Assembly (NCBI RefSeq): GCF_004011095.1
Contig: NZ_CP028129.1
Coordinates: 124,001 to 188,000 of the forward strand
Reading direction: 5' to 3'
Length of the DNA: 64,000 bases
From: Rathayibacter rathayi
GTDB taxonomy: Bacteria > Actinomycetota > Actinomycetes > Actinomycetales > Microbacteriaceae
Positions 9,201 to 17,253 of this stretch are shown in pieces. Position 1 is the first letter of the stretch, and each line of letters begins with the position of its first letter. A model generated the notes under the pieces. It was given only the letters and a program-made list of their open reading frames with translations. It did no database searches and was not told the origin of the DNA. Position numbers and translations under genes: made by a program.

Positions 9201-10181
9201 TCCGTCAATCGCGGCATCACCGGAGCGATCGTCCGGCGTCAGCCGTTCGGCGGCTGGAAGCGCTCCTCGGTCGGCGGCGGCGCGAAAGCCGGCGGGCCCA
9301 ACCACCTCATCGGCCTCGGCTCCTGGAAGCCCTCACCGGCGCGCTCCTCCTCAACGCTGCACCTGCGCGGCCTCGACGACCGCGCCCGCCAGTTCATCGA
9401 GGCGGCCCAGCCCTCGCTCCGCTTCGAGCAGTTCGACCTTCTCCGTCGCTCGGCCCTCTCCGACCAGCTCGCCTGGGCCACCGAATTCGGAGTCGTTACC
9501 GATATCTCCAAGCTCGGCGTCGAGCGCAATCTTTTCCGCTACCTCCGCGTCCCGATCGCCCTCCGACTGGCCGACGGCGGAGACCTCGGCGAGCTCCTGC
9601 GCATCATCACCGCCGGTCTGCTGACCCGCTCGCGGATGGACATCTCGACGTCGATCCCGCTGCCCCCGCGAGTCCGCGAGATGCTCGGCGGCGACGAGCT
9701 CGCCGAGATGGCCGGCCTCGTCCCGCGCATCGTCGTCGAGACCGACGCACAATGGCTCGAGCGAGCTGCAGCCGGCCGTATCACGGCGACACGCGTCCGT
9801 ATCATCGGCGACATCGTCTCCGACCGCGTCGACGGCTACGCGGGACCGCAGCCCAGCTCGGGCACCCCGTCACCGAGCGCACAGCAGGCCGTGGTGCGCC
9901 GATCCTCCGACTCGACCGGCTCTTTCACCGACGTCGTCGCAGGCATGACCCGCGGCAGCACCGGAACACCCGTCCCGTTGACCCGCGCCGACGGATCCCG
10001 CGTTCCCCTCGCCACCGCCCTCGCCGAAGCGCTAGGCGGCGCTCTCGATACGGTGATTTACGCCGACCCCGTCACTCCCGCCGGCCGCGTCGAACTGCTG
10101 CCCTTCCTCCGCGAACAGGCGATCTCGATCACGAACCACCGCTTCGGGACCCCGATTGACCTGAGCGATGACGTGGTCTGA
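6261..10181 (+). CDS. putA: Bifunctional proline dehydrogenase / delta-1-pyrroline-5-carboxylate dehydrogenase
   Basis: 1306 residues, ATG at 6261. It oxidises proline to glutamate in two steps. After an acidic, disordered N-terminus (about 1-60), the FAD proline dehydrogenase barrel runs to about residue 500, with VKGANLAMERVD and GVAGHNLFDLAWAW. The aldehyde dehydrogenase domain follows, with NVPVAIPAGS, a Gly-rich loop (LTGSYETA), ETSGKNAI and the catalytic Cys in GHAGQKCSAASL. A C-terminal extension of about 200 residues follows, as in longer actinobacterial PutA-type proteins. No ribbon-helix-helix DNA-binding domain is seen, so it is not the self-regulating Escherichia type. GGAGG directly touches the ATG, so initiation may be unusual. 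Confidence 0.93.
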   Translation: MQQSTSPGVSGSDPEREPDDAVVPGDGGASGRAEEVGDEPADVEEPADVIEAESEDDRSMLERVESLVRRWIARSAEFPVEAAAQRLAGVLQDPNGLDFTVGFVDGVARPEDLSVAAENLAALTAKTPASLPSALRAAISTGGAVGPVLPWAVVPAARRMLRHFIGHLVVDASEARLGAAVAALREGGDRLNLTLLGEAVLGEREACRRLEGTLRLLERPDVDYVSLTVSSVVSQLSMWAFEEEIDRVVERLTPLYQAAASGAEHTFITLDMEEYRDLDLTVAVFRRLLEQPGMLEVEAGIVLQAYLPDSVRVLDELTDWARERRARGGAPIKVRVVKGANLAMERVDAALHDWPLATVGSTTEADTNYKRLLDRALRPERTDAVRVGVAGHNLFDLAWAWLTATERGVTDAVEIEMLLGMATGQARAVREDVGRLLLYTPVVHPHEFDAAISYLIRRLEENSSPENFLSAAFRLDDEEVLQRELGRFRTSLEALDDSVPPPNRGQDRLREWSSGSGRRLVQEHAGAGERVQDPAADGLTRAVLGLSRGSGAAAATAGFHNEPDTDPALPGNRRWARLITERIPGSTIGSSTADAARVQTQEQLQEVLRTVSRRAERWGERLGYDRAAVLDRAGLVLAANRDRLIEVMASETGKTIAEADPEVSEAIDFAHYYATRARELDAVGGATFVPERVIVVAPPWNVPVAIPAGSILAALAAGSGVVLKPAPQARRSAAVLVEALWDAGIPHELLALVDLDEDELGRALITDPLVDRVLLTGSYETARLFRSWRPDLPLRAETSGKNAIIVTPHADYDLAVADIVSSAFGHAGQKCSAASLVILVGSVARSKRFRAQLVDAVTSLRVGRPDDPSAVMGPLIEEPTGKLLHALTTLGGGESWLVEPRRLDETGRLWSPGVREGVTEDSYVHLTEFFGPVLGIMHAATLEDAIRMQNGTDYGLTAGLHSLHADELALWIDSVEAGNLSVNRGITGAIVRRQPFGGWKRSSVGGGAKAGGPNHLIGLGSWKPSPARSSSTLHLRGLDDRARQFIEAAQPSLRFEQFDLLRRSALSDQLAWATEFGVVTDISKLGVERNLFRYLRVPIALRLADGGDLGELLRIITAGLLTRSRMDISTSIPLPPRVREMLGGDELAEMAGLVPRIVVETDAQWLERAAAGRITATRVRIIGDIVSDRVDGYAGPQPSSGTPSPSAQQAVVRRSSDSTGSFTDVVAGMTRGSTGTPVPLTRADGSRVPLATALAEALGGALDTVIYADPVTPAGRVELLPFLREQAISITNHRFGTPIDLSDDVV

Positions 10182-10307
10182 GCTTGTTTCCACGCCCGTC
10201 CTTGCCGGGCGTGGCGCGGTCGGCTCGTCGACGTGGTGCGGTTCGCAGAGCGGGGGGCGTTCGGCTACGGCGATCCGCTGGGACGCGGATCACCGGTTCG
10301 CCTTGGG

Positions 10308-10348
10308 GGCGGAGGCGGGAGGCGGGAGGCGGGAGGCGGGAGGCGCGG
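10308..10348. repeat. 7-bp tandem repeat (GGCGGGA)n
   Basis: Four perfect GGCGGGA units at 10314-10341 are flanked by degenerate copies (GGCGGA before, GGCGCGG after). They lie in the 251-bp gap between putA and the MarR gene, which holds no gene I can support. The array is a simple-sequence tract prone to slippage upstream of the regulator. Confidence 0.8.
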
Positions 10349-10432
10349 CGGGGCTGGGCTTGTCGCTGTGGTTGTGCCGTCGCGGGCGAGGCCGGTTAGT
10401 TGTCGCGGCAAGTAGCGGAGTAGGGTGGGGGG

Positions 10433-10957
10433 ATGAGTGCGTCCGAGACACGGTGGCTGGCGCCTGATCAGCTCGGAGCCTGGCTGCGCTTCATCGCGGT
10501 CGTGGAGTTGCTGCCGGGGGCCCTGGACACTCAGCTCCAGCGCGACGCCGGACTCACCCACTTCGAATACCTCACGCTGGCGATGCTCTCCGAGGCTCCC
10601 GACCGAGCCCTGCGGATGAGCACGCTTGCGGCCCGCACCAACGCCACCCTGCCGAGGCTCTCGCATGTGGTGACCCGCCTCGTCGCACGCGGCTACCTCG
10701 AGCGCCGCCCCTGCGCCTCCGACGGCCGCGCCACGAACGCTGTGCTCACCGATGCGGGGATGCAGAAGATCGTCGATACCGCGCCCGGCCATGTGGCGAC
10801 CGTGCTGGCCGAGGTCATCGACCCGCTCGACTCCGAGCAGATTCCTCAGCTGGCTGACATCATGGCGCGCCTGCTCACCCGGCTCGACCCGGAGGGACGG
10901 ATGTCGGTCGATGCCGTGCGCTCCTCGCTCGGCGACCCGGACACCCGCGCCTGCTGA
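10433..10957 (+). CDS. MarR-family transcriptional regulator
   Basis: 174 residues, ATG at 10433 behind a G-rich ribosome site. The winged helix-turn-helix is visible: THFEYLTLAMLSEAPDRALRM, then MSTLAARTNATLPRLSHVV (recognition helix) and the wing RGYLERRPCASDGRATNAVLT. Flanking helices give the usual dimerisation domain. MarR proteins repress genes for drug or stress responses and release DNA on ligand binding. Its target is unknown. No obvious partner exporter is adjacent (putA precedes it, a convergent VOC gene follows). Confidence 0.87.
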   Translation: MSASETRWLAPDQLGAWLRFIAVVELLPGALDTQLQRDAGLTHFEYLTLAMLSEAPDRALRMSTLAARTNATLPRLSHVVTRLVARGYLERRPCASDGRATNAVLTDAGMQKIVDTAPGHVATVLAEVIDPLDSEQIPQLADIMARLLTRLDPEGRMSVDAVRSSLGDPDTRAC

Positions 10958-10965
10958 GCACAGCC

Positions 10966-11023
10966 ACGCAGCACGGCCACACCCAGTACGGGCACCCAGT
11001 ACGGCCACACCCAGTACGGCCAC
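10966..11023. repeat. 15-bp tandem repeat between convergent genes
   Basis: Four units of consensus ACCCAGTACGGCCAC at 10966-10980 (diverged), 10981-10993 (shortened to 13 bp), 10994-11008 and 11009-11023 (identical). The array fills most of the gap between the MarR gene and the VOC gene. Confidence 0.8.
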
Positions 11024-11035
11024 CCGGCGGGCGGC

Positions 11036-11458
11036 TCAGCCCTGCGGAGGACCCGCCTCAGCCGCCGCCGGGTCCATGTACAGGAACTCCCAGATGTGGC
11101 CGTCCGGGTCCTCCAGGTCGCGCGAGTACATGAAGCCGAGATCCTGGGCTGGCACCGGCTCCGCGCCGCCGGACGCGAGTCCTTGCGCGAGCAGCTCATC
11201 GACCTCCTCCCGGCTCCCGACGCTCACCGCGAACAGGCCCTGGACCTGGGTGCGCGCGTCGATGATCTCCTTCGAGGTGAAGGTGGAGAAGAAGGGGTGC
11301 ACGAGGAGCATCGCGTATACGTGCTCCGAGGCGACGAAGCAGGCAGCATCGTCGTTGCTGAACAGCGGATTCAAGGTCCAGCCGAGCGCCGTGTAGAACG
11401 CCTTCGAGCGCTTCAGATCGGTGACGGGGAGGTTGACGAAGAGGGAGTCGACGGCCAT
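11036..11458 (-). CDS. VOC-family (glyoxalase/bleomycin resistance-like) protein
   Basis: 140 residues, ATG at 11458. The two beta-alpha-beta-beta-beta modules are recognisable: FVNLPVTDLKRSKAFYTALGW at the start and FMYSRDLEDPDGHIWEFLYMD near the end. The His/Glu residues of the last motif are typical metal ligands. The sequence (FYTALG, SKEIIDARTQ) resembles the VOC subgroup annotated as lactoylglutathione lyase-like or extradiol dioxygenase-like. The substrate is unknown. It is divergently transcribed from the YdeI-like gene with a 58-bp spacer. Confidence 0.85.
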   Translation of the reverse strand: MAVDSLFVNLPVTDLKRSKAFYTALGWTLNPLFSNDDAACFVASEHVYAMLLVHPFFSTFTSKEIIDARTQVQGLFAVSVGSREEVDELLAQGLASGGAEPVPAQDLGFMYSRDLEDPDGHIWEFLYMDPAAAEAGPPQG

Positions 11459-11516
11459 GCCGGTCAGTATGACGATCGACCGTGCGACACGCGAGAGTCC
11501 GTGCCATCATCGCCTC

Positions 11517-11948
11517 GTGCAGTTTGCGACGACGCTCTTCCAGACCGGCAACAACACGGGCATCGAGGTCCCACCCGAGGTCCTCGAGTCCCTCGGCGGT
11601 GGCAAGCGGCCCGCGGTCGTCGTGAGCGTGAACGGCTACCGCTTCACCAGCACGGTTGGAGTGATGGGTGGCCGGGCGCTCATCCCGTTCTCGGCCGAGA
11701 AGCGCCGAGCAACGAAGCTCGCCGGCGGCGACGCGATCGAGGTCATGATCGAGCTCGACACTGCACCGCGGGAGGTCCTCGTGCCGGAGGATCTGGCGAC
11801 TGCGCTCGCAGAGGCTGGGGTCGCGGAGCGCTTCGCGGCGCTCTCGCCGAGTGCGCGCAAGGCCCACGTCACGGCGGTCGAGGGTGCCAAGGCCGCGCAG
11901 ACGCGGGCGCGCCGCATCGCTTCGGCCGTGGCAACGCTCGCCGGCTGA
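11517..11948 (+). CDS. YdeI/OmpD-associated, DUF1905 domain protein
   Basis: 143 residues from the GTG at 11517. Upstream in-frame residues cross the divergent promoter region and look non-coding. The DUF1905 fold is visible at residues 3-80 (GIEVPPEVLESLGGGKRPAV and FTSTVGVMGGRALIPFSAEKR). The C-terminal helix (FAALSPSARKAHVTAVEGAK) is the usual YdeI-type tail. Members are small cytoplasmic proteins of unclear function, and some are linked to bacteriocin or peptide resistance. That link is only by family name here. Confidence 0.78.
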   Translation: MQFATTLFQTGNNTGIEVPPEVLESLGGGKRPAVVVSVNGYRFTSTVGVMGGRALIPFSAEKRRATKLAGGDAIEVMIELDTAPREVLVPEDLATALAEAGVAERFAALSPSARKAHVTAVEGAKAAQTRARRIASAVATLAG

Positions 11949-12054
11949 CGTGAGAGCAACGGACGCGGAGTGGACTGCCGCGTCGGAGAGGGCAGATAGG
12001 CTGCCCCCCGGTGCGCCGCTGGGGAGTGCTCTCAAGCTACAGACGAGGGATTAG

Positions 12055-13110
12055 ATGGGTGCGGTTCGGCGTTGGGTGTTCCCGATCGTGTGGATGGTCA
12101 TCATTGGCGCGGCGAGCATCGCGCTCGTGAAGATCGCGTTCTTCCCAGACGGCGCGGCCGAGGCCGATCCCACTCGGCCCACCGGGGTGATCACCGAGCC
12201 GACCGTTACGGTCTCACGCGGCACGGTCACCAATGACCTCACCCTCCAGGGCACCGTCGCCGCTGACCCCGCTGTGCCGCTGAAGGCCACGGCGGCCGGC
12301 ACCGTCGACGATGTCTACGTGCGGCAGGGAGCCGCTGTCGCAGCAGGCGACCTCATCTACGACATCCGCGTCGAGACTCCGCGCGACCCGGTCCAGACGA
12401 CCGGTCCCGACGGTGCCGTCACCGTCACGCAGCCCGAGCCCGCCGTGCGCTTCGAGCGGATCTACGCCGCGGCCGCCGGTGTGCTGAGCAGCCTCAGCGT
12501 CATCCACGACCAGGCGGTCACCGTGGGAGAGGTGACTGGCCAGGTCGCGCCGCCCACCTACGCCGTCACCGGCAAGATCGACGCTCAGCAGCTCTATCGC
12601 ATCCAGAATCGCCCGACCCAGGCGCAGATCGCGATTACCCGCGGGCCGGCCGGCTTCACCTGCACCGGCCTCACCATCAGCACACCCCTCGCCGGTGCGG
12701 GTGAGGGTGGCTCGACCAGCGGCGGGACCGCCGGCGGCGGGGGCACCTCCACCGACTCGACCACGAGCTTCACCTGCCAGGTGCCACCCGAGATCACGGT
12801 GTTTCCGGGGCTCGCCGCCTCCGTGACCCTCACGGGTGGCAAGGTCGAGGACGTTCTGGTGGTGCCGACGACCGCGGTCGAGGGCACGGCGCAGTCCGGA
12901 GTGGTCTTCCGCCGCGCGGACGACGGCAGTACCGAGGAGGTTCCGGTGACGCTGGGACTGACCGACGGCAGCTCCGTCGAGATCACCGGCGGAGTGGAGG
13001 AGGGCACCGAGCTGCTGCAGTTCGTCCCGGGCGCGGACGCCGCCGCCCCCGACGACGAGTCGGCCGGCGACTGCATCACGCAGCCCGACGGCTCGGTCTT
13101 CTGCTCGTGA
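12055..13110 (+). CDS. Membrane-fusion/periplasmic-adaptor-like subunit of a MacAB-type ABC exporter
   Basis: 351 residues, ATG at 12055. One N-terminal membrane anchor (about 8-28) is followed by beta-barrel and lipoyl-like segments (TVTVSRGTVTNDLTLQGTV, LKATAAGTVDDVYVRQGAAV). A Gly/Ser/Thr linker lies near 225-240, and a final barrel carries VLVVPTTAVEGTAQSGVVF. This is the HlyD/MacA-like layout found in Gram-positive bacteria. The next gene starts 4 bp inside its end (GTGA), and the three genes form one operon. The likely role is coupling the ABC pump to substrate outside the membrane. Substrate unknown. Confidence 0.82.
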   Translation: MGAVRRWVFPIVWMVIIGAASIALVKIAFFPDGAAEADPTRPTGVITEPTVTVSRGTVTNDLTLQGTVAADPAVPLKATAAGTVDDVYVRQGAAVAAGDLIYDIRVETPRDPVQTTGPDGAVTVTQPEPAVRFERIYAAAAGVLSSLSVIHDQAVTVGEVTGQVAPPTYAVTGKIDAQQLYRIQNRPTQAQIAITRGPAGFTCTGLTISTPLAGAGEGGSTSGGTAGGGGTSTDSTTSFTCQVPPEITVFPGLAASVTLTGGKVEDVLVVPTTAVEGTAQSGVVFRRADDGSTEEVPVTLGLTDGSSVEITGGVEEGTELLQFVPGADAAAPDDESAGDCITQPDGSVFCS

Positions 13111-13817
13111 CGATCCTCCTGCTCGAGGGCATCCGGAAGGTCGTCCCGCTGCCCGACGCTGTGCCGCTGATCATCCTCGACGGGGTCGACCTCGACGTGG
13201 GCGAGGGCGACCACGTCTCGGTCGTGGGCCGCAGTGGCTCGGGTAAATCGACGCTGCTCAACATCCTCGGGCTCATCGACGAGCCCACCGAGGGGCGGAT
13301 GCTGCTCGAGGGTGTACCGACGCAAACGCTGTCCTCGCGGGCCCGGGCGCGCATCCGCGGCGGCAGCATCGGCTTCATCTTTCAGCAGTTCACTCTGCTC
13401 GAGGGGCGGACTGCCCGCGAGAACGTGATGACCCCGCTGCTCTACGCGACCGGCGCGGAGTTCTGGCGCCGCCGCGAGCATGCGGCCGAGATGCTCGAGC
13501 GGGTCGGCCTCGGGCACCGCGTCGACTCGATGCCAGGGCGGATGTCTGGAGGCGAGCAGCAGCGTATTGCGATCGCCCGTGCGCTGGTGCGCCGGCCGCG
13601 GTTGATCCTCGCCGACGAGCCGACCGGCGCTCTCGACACGGACACCGGCGAGAGCGTGATGGGCCTGCTCGACGAGATCGCCCGCGAGTCCGGTTCGGCC
13701 CTGGTGACCATCACCCACGACCCCGCCATCGCCGCGCGTGCCGAGCGCCACTACCGGCTCGACCACGGCCGCCTCAGCGCCGCTCCGGTGCCTCTCGCCG
13801 AGGCGGAGGCGTCCTGA
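13107..13817 (+). CDS. ABC transporter ATP-binding protein (MacB/LolD type)
   Basis: 236 residues, GTG start overlapping the adaptor gene by 4 bp. Walker A is GRSGSGKST, the signature motif is MSGGEQQRIAIAR and Walker B is RLILADEPTGALD, followed by the H-loop THDPA. The LolD/MacB subfamily is indicated by the PTGALDTDTG block. It powers the FtsX-like permease encoded next, with which it overlaps by 1 bp. Confidence 0.92.
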   Translation: MTILLLEGIRKVVPLPDAVPLIILDGVDLDVGEGDHVSVVGRSGSGKSTLLNILGLIDEPTEGRMLLEGVPTQTLSSRARARIRGGSIGFIFQQFTLLEGRTARENVMTPLLYATGAEFWRRREHAAEMLERVGLGHRVDSMPGRMSGGEQQRIAIARALVRRPRLILADEPTGALDTDTGESVMGLLDEIARESGSALVTITHDPAIAARAERHYRLDHGRLSAAPVPLAEAEAS

Positions 13818-15052
13818 TGCGGGGGCTCGTCGGGCTCGTCGGCGCGATTGTGGAGGCGTGGACCGAGCTGCGGATCCACCGCGGCCGGGTACTGCTCTCG
13901 CTGATCGGAGTCGCGGTGGCGGTCGCCGCGCTGACCGCGGTCGTCGCCGCGGGCGGTATCGCCCGTCAGGCCACCATCGAACAGGCCGAGCGCTCCAGTG
14001 GGCGGCCAGCCAGCCTCTTCCTCTCCGTCTTCCCCGCCGGCACCACCAGCGCTCCCGTCGACACCACGGCTGTACAGAATGCGTGGACGAGCGTGCTCAA
14101 GCGCTACTCGATCACCTACGCGAGTCGCTCGACCTACGGCACCGCCCGCGTCCAGTTCACCGACGGCGCCGTGAATGTGGCTGTGCGCGCCGTCGACCAG
14201 CCGTTCGCCAAGATGCATCGACTGACGATCATCGACGGCGACTGGTTCACTGCGCGCGACTCCCAGCGCCTCGCCCCAGCGCTGGTCGTCAACGAGCGCT
14301 TCTGGGAGCGGCTGGGCAGCCCCGACCTGCGCAGCCATCCGGTGGTCTCCCTCCTCGGCGCCACCCGCGCCACCACGGGCGTGGTCGTCGGCGTCACTCC
14401 CGCCTCGCAGGGGGAGACGGAGCCCTCGATGATGATGCTCGCCGACGCCTACCCGGCGATCGAGCACGCCGCCGATGCGCAGAGCGGCGAACAGAGTGGA
14501 GCGAACTACGAGATGTGGGTGCCGCTCGATCTGGCCCAGCCGCTCGCCGCCGCCGTGAAGCGCGACGTGACGGCAGCACTCGGCTCGAACGCCGAGGTGT
14601 CGGTCGACCGCCAGGACTACCTGGTCGACGACTCCGACCCGTTCGGAGTGCTGACCGTGGTGATCGGCGGGGTGGCGGGCCTGGTTCTGGCGCTTGGCGC
14701 GCTTGGGCTGCTGAACATCGCTCTGGTCACCGTCCGCCAGCGGATCCGTGAGATCGGCATTCGGCGCAGCTTCGGTGCGTCCTCCGGCCGGATCTTCTTC
14801 TCGATCATGATGGAGAGCGTCGTCGCGACCGTGGTTGCCGGAGTGGTCGGTGTGACGATCGCGGTCATCCTGATCACCAACCCGTCGACGGTGGCGCTCG
14901 TGCACACGAACGGCATCAACGACATCCCGCCGTTCCCGGCCGAGGCGGCGCTGCTCGGACTCGGCGCCGCGACCCTGGTGGGTGCGCTCGCGGGCCTGGT
15001 TCCGGCGATCGTCGCCGTGCGGGTGAAGGTGATCGACGCGATCCGGTACTGA
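13817..15052 (+). CDS. ABC transporter permease, FtsX/MacB type
   Basis: 411 residues. An N-terminal membrane helix (about 25-50) is followed by a large extracytoplasmic domain and three C-terminal helices beginning near FGVLTVVIGGVAGLVLALG. The conserved FtsX-core piece RQRIREIGIRRSFGASSGRI lies between the second and third helices. The order adaptor, ATPase, permease is the standard MacAB-like export operon. The substrate could be a peptide, lipid or drug. The sequence does not say. Confidence 0.88.
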   Translation: MRGLVGLVGAIVEAWTELRIHRGRVLLSLIGVAVAVAALTAVVAAGGIARQATIEQAERSSGRPASLFLSVFPAGTTSAPVDTTAVQNAWTSVLKRYSITYASRSTYGTARVQFTDGAVNVAVRAVDQPFAKMHRLTIIDGDWFTARDSQRLAPALVVNERFWERLGSPDLRSHPVVSLLGATRATTGVVVGVTPASQGETEPSMMMLADAYPAIEHAADAQSGEQSGANYEMWVPLDLAQPLAAAVKRDVTAALGSNAEVSVDRQDYLVDDSDPFGVLTVVIGGVAGLVLALGALGLLNIALVTVRQRIREIGIRRSFGASSGRIFFSIMMESVVATVVAGVVGVTIAVILITNPSTVALVHTNGINDIPPFPAEAALLGLGAATLVGALAGLVPAIVAVRVKVIDAIRY

Positions 15053-15065
15053 CCGACGCGATCCG

Positions 15066-15722
15066 CTACCGAGGTCCCCCGAGGGTGACGACGAGGTCGT
15101 CGCACTCGACTGCGGCGCGCGCGTCGGAGTAGTTCGTGATCCTCGGCAGCCCCCTGGTGCTCGCGCTCTCGTGGCTCCCGACGACGATCACGCGCATGCC
15201 GGCGTCGAGCCCCGCGCGGATGCCCGCCTCGGCGTCCTCGAACACGAGCGCGTCCTCGGGGGCGACGCCGAGCAGGGCCGCGGCGGCGAGGTAGCCGTCG
15301 GGAGCGGGCTTGCCGTTCGCAACGTCGTGGGCGGTGATGACCGTGTCCGGGGAGGGGACGCCCGCCGCGGCCAGTCGGCCGGCGGCCAGCGGGGGGCTCG
15401 CGGAGGTGACCAGGGCGACGCGCTCGCGGGGGAGCGAGGCGAGGAACGCGCTCGCGCCGGGGATCTCGACAGTCCCGTCGGTGTGCTCGAGCTCGTCTGC
15501 GTCGAGCTCGGCGACGATCGCGTCCACGTCGCTGCCCGCGGGAGCGAAGCGACGGACGCTGTCGGCGGCGCGCACGCCGTGCACGGCGCCGAGCACGGTG
15601 TCGTGATCGAGAGAGAAGCGTTCGGCGAAGGCACTCCAGATCGTTTCGACGACGGCTGTCGAGTCGACGAGCGTCCCGTCCATGTCGAAGAGGGCGGCGC
15701 GGGCGCGGAGGAGGTGAGGCAT
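15066..15722 (-). CDS. HAD-superfamily hydrolase (beta-phosphoglucomutase/sugar phosphatase-like)
   Basis: 218 residues, ATG at 15722. The HAD motifs are motif I LFDMDGTLVDST, motif II VALVTSAS, motif III region KPAPDGYLAAA and motif IV FEDAEAGIRAGLDAG. The cap inserted after motif I is helical, as in the GPP/beta-PGM-like group. A small phosphate ester, perhaps a sugar phosphate, is the likely substrate. It converges on the ABC export operon with a 13-bp gap. Confidence 0.87.
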   Translation of the reverse strand: MPHLLRARAALFDMDGTLVDSTAVVETIWSAFAERFSLDHDTVLGAVHGVRAADSVRRFAPAGSDVDAIVAELDADELEHTDGTVEIPGASAFLASLPRERVALVTSASPPLAAGRLAAAGVPSPDTVITAHDVANGKPAPDGYLAAAALLGVAPEDALVFEDAEAGIRAGLDAGMRVIVVGSHESASTRGLPRITNYSDARAAVECDDLVVTLGGPR

Positions 15723-15868
15723 GCGTCCATCCTGGTGGTCGTGAGGGTCCGGTGCCTGCGGCCGCGGACAGCGTTCGATCAGCGGGCCCTCAGGCCGCGC
15801 ATCGCGCCGCGGCGCTACGGTGGGTCGAGATCGCGGGCAGAACGCCCGGAGGGGATGTGGAGGACGTC

Positions 15869-16798
15869 ATGACCGACGACAACGGGACCAACTCGGACCA
15901 GGGCGCGAGCATCGGCGGCGAGGCCTCCGGACCCCGCGCCGGGTGGTACCCGGACCCGGCGGGCTCGTCCCGTCAGCGCTGGTGGGACGGGACCGGGTGG
16001 ACGGAGTCGCTCCGCGCCGCGCCGGCCGCGCCCACTGCCGCGGCCGAAGTGGCCTCGTCGCAGCCCGTCCCGCCCACTCCGCCCGTCGCGCGTCCGGCCT
16101 ACGGCGAGACCTCGAGCGGAGTCGGCACGAGCTACGGGCAGTCGGCCTCAGGGCAGTTCCCGCAGCAGCCGGCGTCCGCGGACCCGCAGCCGGGCTACGG
16201 CCAGCAGGCGCAGCAGCCGTACGGCCAGCCGGGGTACGGCCAACAGGTCCCCTCCGCTCCCGGTGAGCAGGCCCAGTACCCGGCCTATGCCGCCACTCCC
16301 GGCGCTCCCGCCCAGCAGCGCGACCCGAGTATCGTCACCGCGACTGCGTGGATCTGGGTGGTCGTCCTCCTGCCGCTGCTCTCGGCGCTCTCGATCTTCC
16401 TGCTGCCGCCGAGCGCTGTCGTCGACTCGATGACAGCCACGACTTATGGGCCCAGGTCCTCGATGGGGATGTCGACCGCCTACCTCGTCGGACTCGGCGT
16501 GCTCCAGATCATCGGCTTCCTGATCTACGCCGCGGAGGTCGTCTTCGCGTTCCTCGACTGGCGCCAGCTGAAGCGGGCGGGCGTGCAGCGTCCGTTCCAC
16601 TGGGCGTGGGCATTCCTCGTGGCGCCGTACGTCTACGTGATCGGCCGCAGCGTGGTCGTGAAGCGCGTGACCGGCGGTGGACTGCTCCCACTTTGGATCT
16701 TCCTCGGCGTCGTGGTCGTCTCGATCATGATCGTGACCGGCTGGTCGGTGGCGCTCTTCACCCAGATGGCGCAGTCCTTCTCTTCTTCGGGCTTGTAA
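15869..16798 (+). CDS. DUF2510-domain integral membrane protein
   Basis: 309 residues. The ATG at 15869 is picked because GGAGG lies at 15859-15863. The DUF2510 motif is clear near residue 20 (AGWYPDPAGSSRQRWWDGTGW). A Pro/Gln/Gly/Tyr-rich linker (about 50-145, with GYGQQ-like repeats) follows, then four membrane helices. The YxQP-like linker and architecture are common in actinobacterial membrane proteins of unknown role. A perfect hairpin terminator follows the stop. Confidence 0.82.
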   Translation: MTDDNGTNSDQGASIGGEASGPRAGWYPDPAGSSRQRWWDGTGWTESLRAAPAAPTAAAEVASSQPVPPTPPVARPAYGETSSGVGTSYGQSASGQFPQQPASADPQPGYGQQAQQPYGQPGYGQQVPSAPGEQAQYPAYAATPGAPAQQRDPSIVTATAWIWVVVLLPLLSALSIFLLPPSAVVDSMTATTYGPRSSMGMSTAYLVGLGVLQIIGFLIYAAEVVFAFLDWRQLKRAGVQRPFHWAWAFLVAPYVYVIGRSVVVKRVTGGGLLPLWIFLGVVVVSIMIVTGWSVALFTQMAQSFSSSGL

Positions 16799-16804
16799 TC
16801 CGTG

Positions 16805-16837
16805 GGCGCCGCCGATCTCGTGGTGATCGGCGGCGCC
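16805..16837. terminator. Bidirectional hairpin terminator
   Basis: GGCGCCGCCGATC (16805-16817) pairs perfectly with GATCGGCGGCGCC (16825-16837) across a 7-base loop. It lies after the DUF2510 gene and facing the small minus-strand secreted gene. Confidence 0.8.
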
Positions 16838-16873
16838 GCCGTCACGGAGGGGCGCCCGCCCGATCAGGCCACC

Positions 16874-17008
16874 TCAGCAGGTGATCGTGCCGCCGATGAT
16901 TCCGGTCAGCATCCCGCCGGTCGCGCCGACGATCGCTCCCGGACCGCTGATCGCGCCGATCAGGCCGCCGGTCGCCGCGCCGCTCACCCCGTTCCCTGCG
17001 ACGCAGTG
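16874..17008 (-). other. Out-of-frame glycine-zipper tail of the preceding secreted gene
   Basis: In the alternative minus-strand frame the bases encode HCVAGNGVSGAATGGLIG, then AISGPGAIVGATGG and MLTGIIGGTITC before TGA at 16874-16876. Two cysteines bracket a GxxxG-rich hydrophobic stretch of about 40 residues. This frame has no start of its own, so it is readable only by frameshifting, or if the 1-base shift is a sequencing error or recent mutation. Confidence 0.45.
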
Positions 17009-17214
17009 GCCCCGGTCGGCCGCGTGTCGGAGTCGTCGAACGTCACCGTGGAGGCGGAGCCGTCTCGCGCCTCGAGGTGGACTCGGCTGCTCCCACCGCC
17101 GCTTTCCCTGCTGCTCGCCGGCTCAGCGCGCGCGGCCTGAGCCGTGAATAGCGGCACCGCCAGCAGGGTGGCCGCGGCGGCGATCAGCGCCGTACTCGTT
17201 CTCGTTCGTTCCAT
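16984..17214 (-). CDS. Small secreted protein, probably frameshifted
   Basis: 76 residues from the ATG at 17214. GGAGGG lies 7 bases upstream, so this start is preferred over the ATG at 17229. A Sec signal peptide (about 1-30) with a cut near AARA/EP is followed by a short polar region. The frame stops at 16984. One base out of frame, the same strand continues as a striking Cys- and Gly-rich tail to a stop at 16874. The two parts look like one gene broken by a 1-base shift near the GGGG run around 17012. It follows the small membrane protein gene by 39 bp. Confidence 0.55.
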   Translation of the reverse strand: MERTRTSTALIAAAATLLAVPLFTAQAARAEPASSRESGGGSSRVHLEARDGSASTVTFDDSDTRPTGATASQGTG

Positions 17215-17253
17215 CGTCGTTCCCTCCATCGGATTTCGGTCCAGGAGGAGGGG

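Noticed and set aside
10168..10467. Plus-strand frames over the putA-MarR gap
   Set aside because: They translate the GGCGGGA simple repeat and have no plausible start or family.
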